Made by a program: the position numbers and the translations under genes. 64,000 nt of DNA from Calcarisporiella thermophila CBS 279.70 (taxonomy: Eukaryota; Calcarisporiellomycota). Below are positions 31,729 through 42,180 of the stretch, one piece after another (within the stretch, counting starts at the first letter, position 1; the number at the start of each line of letters is the position of its first letter). Where the stretch lies: the NCBI RefSeq assembly GCF_041956535.1, contig NW_027192222.1:62001-126000 (forward strand), given 5' to 3'. Under the pieces are notes generated by a model. The model was not told where the DNA came from. It saw only the letters and a program-made list of their open reading frames with translations, and did no database searches.

Positions 31729-32866
31729 TCATGTTCCGTTGGGACTTCTGGTCGTTTTTACCTTAGTTTTAGGGGGGCTCTTGGTCTTTGAGGGGCTTTT
31801 TGGCTTAGTGATAGTTTTCCGTGTTGGATGATTGATGCGCGTGGGTGATTTAGTAGGACTGAAGTCGAACTTCAGATTCTTTTGGGAGGCTAGGAATTCT
31901 TGCAGGTTCACCGTCTTGATTTCGGGGCTCCTCTTGGCAGGCACGCTGGATGGTTCAAATCCGGATATTTCGCTGAACACTTTGGATTCTAGAGATTTGG
32001 TATTAGGAGTCTGTGGGGTACTGGATATTTTAATGGTATTTTCTTGTTTCTTCTCTGATTGCTCGGTCTCACCATCCGTATTCATTCTATCTGGCGTGGT
32101 TTCACCAATGAGCGGGATGAGTGTTTGCACGGGCTTATTTCCTTGGTGCTGTTTATTCTTCTTTGGGCATTCTGTTCGTATGTGACCAGGAGTCTTACAG
32201 TAATTACACACTGGAGTAGATCCTCTCCAAGAAAGGATTATCTTGTCCTCATCGATGGATAGCTGGCGAGGTAGAAGGTTTTCTAAAGGTTCCGTGGTTT
32301 CAGGGTTCGGTTCAAGTATGGCGTAGCAGTATTCTTGTAACCACCCCGTGTTGCCATAGTATTGGAAGTCGATCTGAATGACTCGAGCATACTTGGACAA
32401 GGCTGCTTCCAATTTTCCCCTGAGGGATTCCTCTTCCTGACCAGGGAGATCGTTAATTCTAACGTTTAACACTCTCTGGGATGTGGAGAGAGTCTTGTAA
32501 CAGGGGACTTTCCGATCATTATTTGATTACCTCTTGAATATTTACCTCATTCCGGAATGCGAGAATGTTGGTCTTGGAATGTCCAAGGATCTTGATGGCT
32601 GCCACTTGCTTTTGATACTTCTCATATATTAGCTTCACTGCTTCTTGGGATGAGAACTCAAAACGCGAAAACTTGAAAGTGACCGAGTTTTTGAAAGAAG
32701 ATCTAGGCGGGCTTGTGTTGACATTCTCCAGAGTCAGTCTCTCGACTGGGTCTTTGGTTTTCCGGGTGCTTGCTACGTGTAGAGCATCCGCGTAGGATGG
32801 ATGGATATCAGGGGGAACACTAGCCATTTTCTTATCGCGTTTTCTCTTAATAATACCGCGACGCAA
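31729..32866 (-). mobile_element. Non-LTR-type retroposon ORF1 (zinc-knuckle protein) relic
   Basis: Two frames on the minus strand. The first, 32519-32866 (MASVPPDIHPSYADAL..., VTFKFSRFEF, QKQVAAIKILGHSK), ends at a stop. The second continues in another frame from about 32515 to 31729 with an RRM-like stretch (VLNVRINDLPG, YGNTGWLQEYCYAI) and a CCHC knuckle (CNYCKTPGHIRTECPK), then a Ser/Pro/Lys tail (KSPSKTKSPPKTK). The frame change near 32517 looks like a single-base indel in an A/T run. The layout (small N-terminal region, RRM-like part, one knuckle, basic tail) resembles ORF1 of fungal LINE-like elements. No reverse transcriptase follows. The element end is close to a tRNA gene. Confidence 0.55.
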
Positions 32867-32932
32867 GCGTGACTGCTTAAATAATTCTCCTTATCAAAAG
32901 ATTATTTTCTTTCATCAAAAATCAAAGTAGGA

Positions 32933-33005
32933 GTTTTCGTGGTGTAGTTGGTTATCACGTCTGTCTAACACACAGACGGTCTCCGGTTCGAATCCGGACG
33001 AAAAC
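32933..33005 (+). tRNA. tRNA-Val (anticodon AAC)
   Basis: 73-nt cloverleaf without intron. The acceptor stem pairs GTTTTCG (32933-32939) with CGAAAAC (32999-33005). D arm GTGTAGTTGGTTATCAC; anticodon stem TCTGT/ACAGA closing the loop CTAACAC with AAC at its centre; T arm CCGG-TTCGAAT-CCGG. A poly-T run follows at about 33013-33024 after a short AT-rich spacer, fitting a pol III terminator. Sequence identity with eukaryotic tRNA-Val is obvious. Confidence 0.96.
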
Positions 33006-33622
33006 ATTGATATTTTTGTTTTTTATTTTCTGCATAATATTTTTATTGCCGAGTTCAACCACCATCATCTTACTTAATACCTTTTATTACTGACATCTCT
33101 GTGACAAGATAGGAGTTTAACAACTAAAAGCTAGTAAGAAATTGTTAAAAAGGATGAAAATTTACACTACTTCCTGCTGTTTTGAGCGGAATACTGCTGC
33201 AAGCTTGGTTTCAGAGTTTTAATAACAACTAGTTCTGCACGCAGATGGAAAACTTCTCTAAGATCGAATTATCTATTTATACCATACATCAATTATGCCT
33301 GAGCTAGAAATTAGATAAGTCTCAATATGTTCGTAACTCATCTAATAATCTTAAAGCAATCTGTGTAATTCATGCCTTACCCATTATTTGATGTTCCTTT
33401 CTAAATACTGTTACATGGTTAGTCAGCAATTATCTGATAACCCCTGAAAATCTGCTAGATCACCGTCTTTTCATATAATCATTACGGTAATTTTATAAAG
33501 TACTCCTGAGGGAAGAAAATAGCCACAATTATATATTTGCTAAAAGAAGTCTCTAATTAACGCATATATATTGTGCTATTATTTAAATTGTCACTCTATC
33601 TACTCTTTTTTAAAATATAAAA
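33006..33622. other. AT-rich intergenic upstream of the subtilase
   Basis: 617 bp with T-runs just after the tRNA (pol III termination). A TATATA word occurs near 33563-33570, about 55 bp before the subtilase ATG. No other feature recognised. Confidence 0.5.
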
Positions 33623-35095
33623 ATGTTCATTAAAGCCCTCGTCTTCAGTGTAGTTACTTCATTAGCGGCTTATGCGTTGGCTCCTCACAATAAAGATTCG
33701 GAAGTACTAGCTCCTCTACTTCCAGCCAATAAGGGCATCAAAGTCATTCAAGACAGCTATATTGTGGTGTATAAAGAAGATCACGACATGGAAATCACGG
33801 ATCAAAGTGTCAAGAATGGAGTGAAGCAGCTCTATGATTTTGGTGGGTTCAAAGGGTATTCTGGTAAATTCAACACGGAAACTCTGAGAAAAATCCGACA
33901 AAACCCAGCGGTAATCTGATTATGACGCAGAGCTCTGCTCGGCAAGCTCTAATCGATTTTTCTGCACGTAGGTAAAATATGTTGAACCCGATGGGATCAT
34001 ATCCATCATCGAGACAGTAAATCCAACTACAACCCCCTGGAACTTGGTGCGTATCTCACACCGTAACAGAAATGATACTAGTGGTGGATATATATATGAT
34101 CCTAAAGCTGGCGAAGGAACGACAGCATATATTCTTGACTCCGGAATTGATATCGATAACCCCGAGTTTGAAGGTAGAGCAAGCTTGGGCGCAAATTTTG
34201 CCCAAGATGGGGATAATGATACCCTTGGTAGGAATGATAAGTGTATATATCCTTAGGCAGTTAATGATTTTGTTATAAATCAGGTCACGGCTCTCATTCG
34301 GCTGGTGTGATTGGCAGTAAAACGTATGGAGTTGGTAAGTACTTGTAGGGCTGAACAGGGTGAGTTGTTATCCCAACGCATATATCTATTGATTGTAGCC
34401 AAAAAAGCCAAACTTATTTCCGTGAAAGTCATCAATGGAAGCGGCCTAGGGATCATTGTGTAATCTACATATCACCAAGTGATATGTTTAAACACATACT
34501 AACACAAATATCATTGTTTGATCTTAGCGATGTTGTTGGGGCCATCAATTGGGCAGCAAATCATGCTAAAAAGAACAATCCCGGAAAATCAGTTGCAAGC
34601 ATGCCTTTAGTAGGAGGCATTTCTAGGTCCATTGATGATGCCGTTAACAAGGTATATAGATAAAACACAATTTTAACATTACAAAACTGTATTCATAATA
34701 ACATTGGCTTGAAGGCGGTTGAAAGCGGTCTGCACTTTGCAGTTCCTGCTGGAAATCATAATTCAGACGCATGTAACTACTCCCCAGCCCGTGCTGAAAA
34801 AGTCATTTGCGTTGGCGCCACCGATGAGCTTGATAGAAAGGCTTCATTTAGTAATTATGGTAGTTGTGTGGATATATTTGCGCCAGGAATGTACATAACC
34901 TCGACCTGGTCTAAGAACCGCACACAAACTATATCTGGCACATCCGCAGCTTCTTCGCAGGTTGCCGGACTAATCGCTTATTTCCTTTCACTTGAACAAC
35001 GTGATCCTACTTCAATGCGATCTTTCTTGAAAGCAATCGCGACCAAAGATGCCATTCCTGGATATGACTTTGTATACAATAATTCCGGTAAATGA
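33623..35095 (+). CDS. Secreted subtilisin-like serine protease (S8, proteinase K type)
   Basis: Exons 33623-33910, 33972-34227, 34284-34334, 34399-34459, 34528-34651 and 34715-35095 give 386 aa. Signal peptide (MFIKALVFSVVTSLAAYALA), I9 propeptide (SYIVVYKEDHD to VKYVEPDGII), then the catalytic domain: Asp152 in AYILDSGID, His183 in the GHGSHSAG motif, oxyanion Asn274 in PAGNHN, and Ser337 in SGTSAASS. All three triad residues are present. Deviations: the usual GTSMASPHVAG is GTSAASSQVAG, and the substrate-strand motif SLGG is MPLVGG. The intron before DVVGAINWA uses a TACTAAC branch site and is phase-consistent only with the donor at 34460. Typical roles are nutrient acquisition and cuticle or protein degradation. 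AT-rich relative to the housekeeping block. Confidence 0.88.
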
Positions 35096-35560
35096 TTCGG
35101 TTCATAGGAAAACTTGAATAAAACATTTCTAAGCAAGTACTGTTGATTTTTCGGTCAATCGTTGGAAATAATATTCCAAGAAATAATTGGGAGAACCCTC
35201 CTAATTCTTATTCTACCTCCTAATGAATATGCTATTTGCATTAGTTAATGTATAGTTTGTTCGAGGGTATACAAGATTTATTCTAATTGTCTAATATTTT
35301 ATCATCCACAGAGGTGCAAATCCAGTGTACCTTGTATACGAAAGTTGAATGTTGAATTGATAAATGCATTTTGGTCGGATCATCGCAATATAAACCTAAT
35401 CTAAAATTCTATATCAATGAGAGATGGTTTATTCCTAATATCAATCGAGGCTTTAAATATGATACACAGCTTTCGACATTATTTCATCGATCATCAATTA
35501 AGCTAGGAAGAGATTTTAGATATTTTTGATTCCTTCATTCCAACAGCAATCTTTTCTATC
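35096..35560. other. AT-rich intergenic
   Basis: 465 bp between the subtilase and the fungal_trans gene, same orientation. No zinc-cluster coding sequence (six Cys spaced CxxCx6C) was found here that could be the missing N terminus of the next gene. Confidence 0.5.
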
Positions 35561-37300
35561 ATGTATACCCGCCAATTGCTAGCGGCGCCAATGAATACTG
35601 TATACTCTACTTCAGCAGACAATAATGCAGATGAAACAGAAAACCATCTGCAACCACTCTTGGCTTCAGATGCATTGCACTTTCAACTCAAACTGAATTC
35701 ATATACTGATCTACATAATCTTCTCAGTGCTCAGTACCTCTTCGATGGTATCTTATTACCTGATAACCTTTTTCGACCTCCAATCTACACTAAAGCTACC
35801 AACAGAGAGCATACAGATTACTGCTCTTACTTTAAGATTCTTATATTCCCAAAACCAATTGAAGATAAAATCGTCAGATGGCCGACAAGATCTTACATTT
35901 CCAAAGACAAGCTGCTCATCGATCAACTATTCCATGTCTATTTGAGTGCTTGTTGTGTAGACTCTATACACCCAGACAGTGAAACTTTTCTTAAGAGCTA
36001 TTATTGCTACGAACTCGAGCCTGCACTTGTTCACACTGCTGTCGCAAGTGCAGCAGTCCATTTATTACTATCACATCCGGAGATATCATTTAGTAGTAAG
36101 CTCCAAGCGGCTGTAGGGGGTCTGTTTGCACGGGCAAAAGAGTCATTGGCAGACGTATTTGATACTCCATCTCCACAGATTGTTCTTGCCTTTCTAAATA
36201 TGAATATTTGTCTGCAATATCTTTATCGCTATAAGGATGCATATGCATTCTACTCACAGGCTGCACACATGGCACTCTCACTCCAGATGGACAAGGACAA
36301 TGCTACAGAGAAGGATTTTATACAGATAGAGTTTCAAAGAAGGATCTGGTAAAAAGATCTAGTCTTTTACCCATGATATATATTCATTGACATCATGTAA
36401 TCAAATAATTCAAAGGAGTGAAATTTGCATGCGTGAATTGGAATATGTATTTGAATTTGACATGCCGCCTTTAATAAGCATGGATACTATCAAATCATCC
36501 CCCAAACCTACCGTGACAACGAGAGATAGCGAGTCGTATAAGTTTGAAACAGTAATAAGACAGAATAGCTGACAAATATGCATTATATCAACTAACTAAC
36601 CTAATATTGCAGATATACTTCATGCTGAAGATTGCCACATATTCTAAACTTTCGGAACTTAGAAACATTGATTGGGCACTTCCCGATGTTATTATCACAC
36701 AAAAACTTGCTGGCCTTGCCGCGTATTTACAAAATGAACTAACCGAACTAACTCAGTACTGCAATGAAGGAGACCTGCGAAAGATTCACTCTCCAATAGT
36801 AACATTCGATTTTTGGTTACAATGGAGTGCTCTTTGGCGACAATTTATCAAATCAGACGCACCTGCCGAGAGATTGGAAACAAATTTGATGCAACAATTA
36901 CGTGAAAAGGCATTCGACGAGTATATTAAGGTAACAGTATTTTAAGATTTCTGTATGCATGTTGATTGGCGTCATGCTACATCTATACTTCATTAAACAG
37001 GGCCTAATCCAATGCATAAGATTCTTTAACTGGAAAATTGTTTCCCAAGTCAGATGCAAATCGAGATTTCTCTTAACGGCAAATCTTATTTACGAAGGTG
37101 TTAAGTTCATTGCTCAAATGCATCCCGAAATTCGGATACGACGCAAGATCTTCCAGGAGCTCTTAAAGATATTAAATACTCTGCAATCACCGGAAGCTAG
37201 AGGTGTATTGTCGCAGTTGCTTGCTTGCCAATTCATGGATGCATTAGAGGAGTTAAAACCAACAATATTTTCAAAGGAGGTGCTGGAACGTACAGCCTGA
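35561..37300 (+). CDS. Fungal-specific transcription-factor-domain protein lacking a zinc cluster
   Basis: Exons 35561-36348, 36416-36551, 36613-36930 and 37001-37300 give 513 aa. The recognisable part is the fungal_trans middle homology region: LLIDQLFHVYLSACCVDSIHP, ALVHTAVASAAVHLLLSHPE, ARAKESLADVFDTPSPQIVLAFLNMNICLQYL, AYAFYSQAAHMALSLQM, QIEFQRRIWSEIC. This region normally sits C-terminal to a Zn2Cys6 DNA-binding cluster, but none is encoded in this protein or in the 465 bp upstream. Introns have clear branch sites (for example ACTAACTAAC at about 36589-36599). It may be a regulator without its own DNA-binding domain, or a gene that lost its first exon. Targets unknown. Confidence 0.75.
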
Positions 37301-38101
37301 AATCAAAACTGAAAAATATTAGAAATTGGAAAAAGGTATTTGAAGTGGTTGGATGATACTAAATTTTCTCAATAATTACAGTGTTTCTATTTGAATTGTC
37401 GAAAAACATTTAGTTTTATAGCAAAGGTTCGAAGAAAATGTACCTTGTAAAATAGAATCGCTGTGTTTTCTAGTACTTTTAATGAAAAGAACTTAGAGAT
37501 TTTATATTATCCAGCACTCATCAATAGTTGTATTAATTTTGCAATCGTTGTTTTCTTCGAATAGACTGCAGATTTTGTCAGCAGTCCACGCTTCACGATG
37601 AAGCGACTGATTTATTGGATAAAATGAGCTGATTCAAAGAGTAAAACAAACAATCCACAGACAAATATTAGAATAAATCTTTATTGTTGAAGATAAATGT
37701 TCAAAACCATAAGAAGAATTCTCTCAAAATGATGTCTCCTTGGCCGTTTTGAGCTAGTTGCTTCCGTTTAAGATGGATCACTAAACTGAAAATTTCCATT
37801 GTGAATCAGAGAGCGGCTCCAAAAAGGAGCTGCAAGATGCACCACTCCAGATAATTGAATTGTATAATATACTATTCATTTATCTGGGCCAATCAAATAT
37901 CGTAACTCTTATATCCTTATATATTTTTTGTCTGATTCTTTTGGAATCTCTTATATGATGTTGGCTATTTTTGAAGAAAATGATGAGATTTGAAATATTG
38001 AGGAATTAGGGCCATATATGGGAAACCTATCCATTCAAGCAAATGAGCCACATTCTTTGTACTTTTTATTGAAGCCTATCTAAGTAGATACGAATTCGAT
38101 A
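37301..38101. other. 0.8-kb AT-rich intergenic
   Basis: No gene, RNA or repeat recognised. The last 60 bp before 38102 are the 5' flank of the dephospho-CoA kinase. Confidence 0.5.
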
Positions 38102-38899
38102 ATGAGGATTATCGGCCTTACGGGCGGCATAGCCACGGGGAAAAGCACTGTATCCCGTGCTTTTCGGTCTCTCAGCATTCCTGTCATAGATGCAGATCTC
38201 ATAGCACATCAAATTATGGAGCCAGGTCAACCTGGATATCGTGACATCCTTCGTCATTTCGGAACATCAATACTTCATCCAGACGGACGCATCGATCGCG
38301 AAAAATTAGGTGCTATAATTTTCGCTGATGCTGAGCAGCGTAAAGTGCTAAACAAGTGTACACATCCGCATGTCAGAAGAGAAATTTGGAAAAAAATATT
38401 TTGGTACTGGTTTGTGGGGGAAAGATTAATAGTGCTAGATGTTCCTCTCCTTATTGAAAGCGGAATGCACAAATTTGTGAGCGCAGTGGTAGTAGTCTTC
38501 TGGTGAGATTATCGCTTCTCTTTGACTGCATTTTTTTTTCCTTGATATTCTCCCAGCTTGGCATTGCGGTCTTATAATTTATTCTATAGCTCTGAAAAAT
38601 TACAGCTCTCTCGCCTGATGGCACGCGACAACTCTACAGAACAACAGGCGAAACAACGTATTCGCGCACAGATGCCTCTCTCAGAAAAATGCAGATACGC
38701 GAACCATATCATCGACAATTCCGGAAGCAAGGCGGAGACAGAGAGGCAAGTTCGCAATCTTGTGGAGAAGCTGCAACCAAACGTAGTAGTATGGCTATTA
38801 AGATGGGCTGGACCTGTAGTACTTTTGGCTTGCACAGCTGGGTTAACCATCTGGTTGTCGCGTGGGGGATATCATCAGTTACTAGAGTTACGGCAATAA
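38102..38899 (+). CDS. CAB5: Dephospho-CoA kinase with C-terminal membrane anchor
   Basis: Exons 38102-38502 and 38590-38899 give 236 aa. It catalyses the last step of coenzyme A synthesis: ATP-dependent phosphorylation of the 3'-OH of dephospho-CoA ribose. P-loop GGIATGKST at residues 8-16, then PVIDADLIAHQIMEPGQPGY, HPDGRIDREKLGAIIF, HPHVR, VLDVPLLIESG, LQLSRLMARDN (lid), QRIRAQMPLSEK and ADHIIDN-like ANHIIDNSG. The last 30 residues hold a hydrophobic helix (VVVWLLRWAGPVVLLACTAG), as in yeast Cab5-type enzymes that are tail-anchored to mitochondria/ER. The joint VVVVF-C-SEKLQL is in phase. Confidence 0.93.
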
Positions 38900-39083
38900 T
38901 CCGTATTATTGGTATTTCTGATTTCTTAATTTATTCAACTAGACTTCTAACATCAGACAGCAACTTGTGGAATAAAATAAAAACAAAGACTTCAAAAACA
39001 AATTTTTAAAGTATGAAAGAGAATATATATTTTATATAATAATGTGCAGCGATAAAATCGAATAGTGTATGTTAATAATCTGC

Positions 39084-41656
39084 TCACACCTTTCTTAATC
39101 TGGCCTCTTTCTTTTTCGTCCAAACATCTTTCAACACCTGTTTGATCCTTGCTTCTCCTTCTGTGAAATTTGCTACCGCAGTACGCACAAGTTGGTCAAT
39201 TTGCTCGGGTGTCCATACAAGATTGTACTATAAAGATGGCATGCATTAAAATGTGTTCAAATTATAGTGATCCCTTGTCTTACTTACAGTGCTGCAGAAA
39301 GGCGCCTTACAAGGGTCAAACGTCGAGTCAACCTTATTTGGATAGAGAGCCATATACAGTAAATGAAAATCGTTCGTTGCTTGAGGAACGTTGTGTTCTC
39401 CCAAATTTGGCGTGTTTCCGCGAAGGGGAGGATTAATGGCTTGTCCATAGTAGACTTCACAATACCGACCTGTGAAACGCCGTGCGACCATATCAGGTGT
39501 ACGGTCGAAAACTGGACGGATATCCCAATAATCTGGATCATGCTGGGCTCCAGCCTGAGCCTCGGTACTTTCAGACTTTGACTCAGCCGTATGTGATGTA
39601 GTAGTGTTTTGAGGAATGTCGAGAATAGGGTTTCCGTGTTCATCCAGCTTTGTCCATTTAATCCCTTTTCTTGTGCTGAAACTGACGTAGCGTTCCAAGA
39701 AGTCACCGCATTCCACATCACTGCTCGCATCCACTGCGAGCACCACGTCTACTGGTCTCGCCGGATGTGTCATTGGATATAGTGGCAAATTATTGTCGAA
39801 ACCCGCATCCAGTAGCTGGATAAGCTGAGTTGTGTATATACCGGGTGGATTTGGAGGAGGGTCGATCTGGAAGAGCGGGTTGGGATTGCTGGGTGGAGTA
39901 ATTGGATGATGTGATTCAAATATCTCCACTCCATCTTCGCCCCAGGCTTCCGCAACCTCATCCGCGACTTTCCTAAGGATATTCCCGAAGAAGCCCTCGG
40001 GTAAATTGCGCTGTAACGTCCCAATATAAGCACTCAAAGGTGCAGCAGGAGCACTGCCCCATGCCCCCATCATGGCCCCGATGTCTTGCTCTGGGAGCAG
40101 CTCTGTGCTCTCGCCCTGCACAAAATGTCGTCCCCATCCCCAAGTGGGAATCCAGGCCTGCAGCTCATCGCACCCAATTTCATATGGTGTGAATTCGAAC
40201 CATTGAAACCATGCGTCCTCTGCCTCCATTTCTTCCTTGCGATTTGCGGGCTGGCCTACCCCGAATGGTGCATGTGGATCGACCCAATACTTCCAAGGTC
40301 GCTCATGTCGCACCGCCGTATATATCGGTAGGGGATGCGATCCATCCTCTGTCAAAATAATTAGTTCCGTCAAGTTCAATTATTTTTAAATCAATCTCTA
40401 TTTCAAGCATACCAAAAAGTTTTCGTTGATTAGAAAGCTTCCAATGGCTTGGAATTAATCGCTTTTGCCGAGTGAGCATTAGCCGTCCCCCAATAAGCGC
40501 ACCATACATGTCCATGCTGACTACCGGCACATTCAAGAGCTTCTTAACTTCAAGCCCTCCAAGCATTAGTTGCGCCGCGCCTTGAGTGAGAAGCACTTCA
40601 AAAAGCGCTGCTGGTGCAGCTGGGTGCAGGTGACAACGTCGTTTAATGTGTTCAATGAGTTCAACGGGATCCCCCTCTGCAACGGTATAGTAACATGCAA
40701 GGGCCCATGTTGATCCTAGGTAGAAGATAGTGTCATTTCGACGATAAACTATCAGTTCAAATTCAGAAAGCTACCAGAGACACCAGATAGATAAGAGCAT
40801 AAATCGAGTAGACCTGACTTTTTCATTGCCATCAGGTAGGCTGCTGAAGTTATCATGGCGCGATATCCACCTCCACTATATAGCCAGGGATAAAAGGGAA
40901 TCCAAGCTCAGTCACCTGATAGTGTCAAATTTGCGTAAGTTTATGCAACCTTCCTCCGAACGCAATAACAGGTAAATCTTCCTCGGAGACCTCCTCTTCG
41001 CTCACATCAATGTACTTAGCAAATGCCTTCCTTACGTGTTGAAGTCTTTTCCTCAAGAACTCAGCCTCAGCCGCACACAGCTTATTCCCTCGTCTAACGT
41101 GTGCCTTTTGCCTTACTTCAGGGTGCAGTAAAGGATCTCCGATATCATCCACAGATACGCGTTCGAGCTCGAAGAGAACGTGGAAATAGTCACGCACTGA
41201 CTTTGGAATATGTTCCATAAAGAATTGACGCGGATTTTTAAAGAAGCTAGAATGTTCATGCTTGGGTTCATCAGAGTGACTGATGTATTCTGTGGCTTCG
41301 GTTCCAATTTCCTTTTCATGTCCTTGTTCATGTTGATGGGGCTCTGGTTGCTTAGAATGACGATACTCTTCAACGCGCTTGGCTAGCTCATTCATGTAAG
41401 AGGTGCTGAGCGGGGCGGGCTGGCTCTGGAATTGCTGTTTAGCTACTTGAGAGTCGTATTCCTTTTGCCTTACCCGATAGTTGTCCATGGTGGTAGGGGC
41501 GCTGGAGTCAAGAGAGGCGGTTATATTGAATGGAGTTAGCGAGGAATTGCTTAAGTGACGCGACAGAAAAACAGTCCATCGAAAAGAATAAGCTAAGGCT
41601 ATAAATACCGGCTCTGCCTGTCGAACAAAAAATTTTCTACCCCGCACGTGCACCAT
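39084..41656 (-). CDS. Cytosolic phospholipase A2-like (PLA2 group IV / lysophospholipase) protein
   Basis: Exons 40950-41656, 40775-40875, 40413-40715, 39288-40348 and 39084-39227 give 771 aa. The nucleophile elbow is formed across intron 1: IAFGG-SGGGYRAM with Ser236. SYLSGVSGSTWAL follows. The partner Asp is D551 in QLLDAGFDNNLPLYP, equivalent to the DSG..NLP motif of cPLA2 and PLB. The N-terminal 40 residues are hydrophobic/basic (RKFFVRQAEPVFIALAYSFRW) and could target the protein to a membrane or mitochondrion; an internal Met start (MDNYRVRQKEYDS) is the alternative. FHVLFELERVSVDDIGDPLLHPEVR precedes the catalytic core. Expected reaction: hydrolysis of glycerophospholipid acyl chains. 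No C2 domain is seen, unlike animal cPLA2-alpha. The C terminus is basic (TKKKEARLRKV). Confidence 0.88.
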
Positions 41657-42180
41657 ATTGTTAAGAAGCGTTTTAATTAATTTTGTTTTTGATTTTTCAA
41701 TCTGGCTCCACCTCCTGTGCTTGGCTATCGAACATGAGATTAGCGAATGAGCTCCCGACTTACAGAGGATAGGGGATTTACAATGTGTTCAACTGACACA
41801 TTATCGCTTATTTTCCTATGTTCTATAAACTCTAACCTAACCTCAATGTTAATACATTCTTGATCAAACGTAACTTCTCATATCGAATTTTTTACTCCAC
41901 CTTGTTATAGCCCAAACTTGCATCTTTAGTTTCTTGATACCCATCGCTGTTCATGAGAAATTCGCTCGCTCTTTCTGAACTACGCTACTCTTTTCCTAAT
42001 TCGACAATCCCCGATACTCTAACTTGTCCTAACTCCAGCTTCCAGTCCAGCTCCTGATATTCGCCACTTCTCATCTAGTACAAGATTAACATAATTGGGA
42101 ATACAATCTATTTCTGTTTTCTGATATATATCTTAGGCTGTGGGTTCATTCCCGGCCTCAAGTGATTCTATCTTGTTAAA
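41657..42180. promoter_or_regulatory. Divergent promoter of the cPLA2-like and TRP channel genes
   Basis: 524 bp between the two start codons. Mixed composition with CT-rich patches (41970-42060). No specific motif recognised. Confidence 0.4.
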
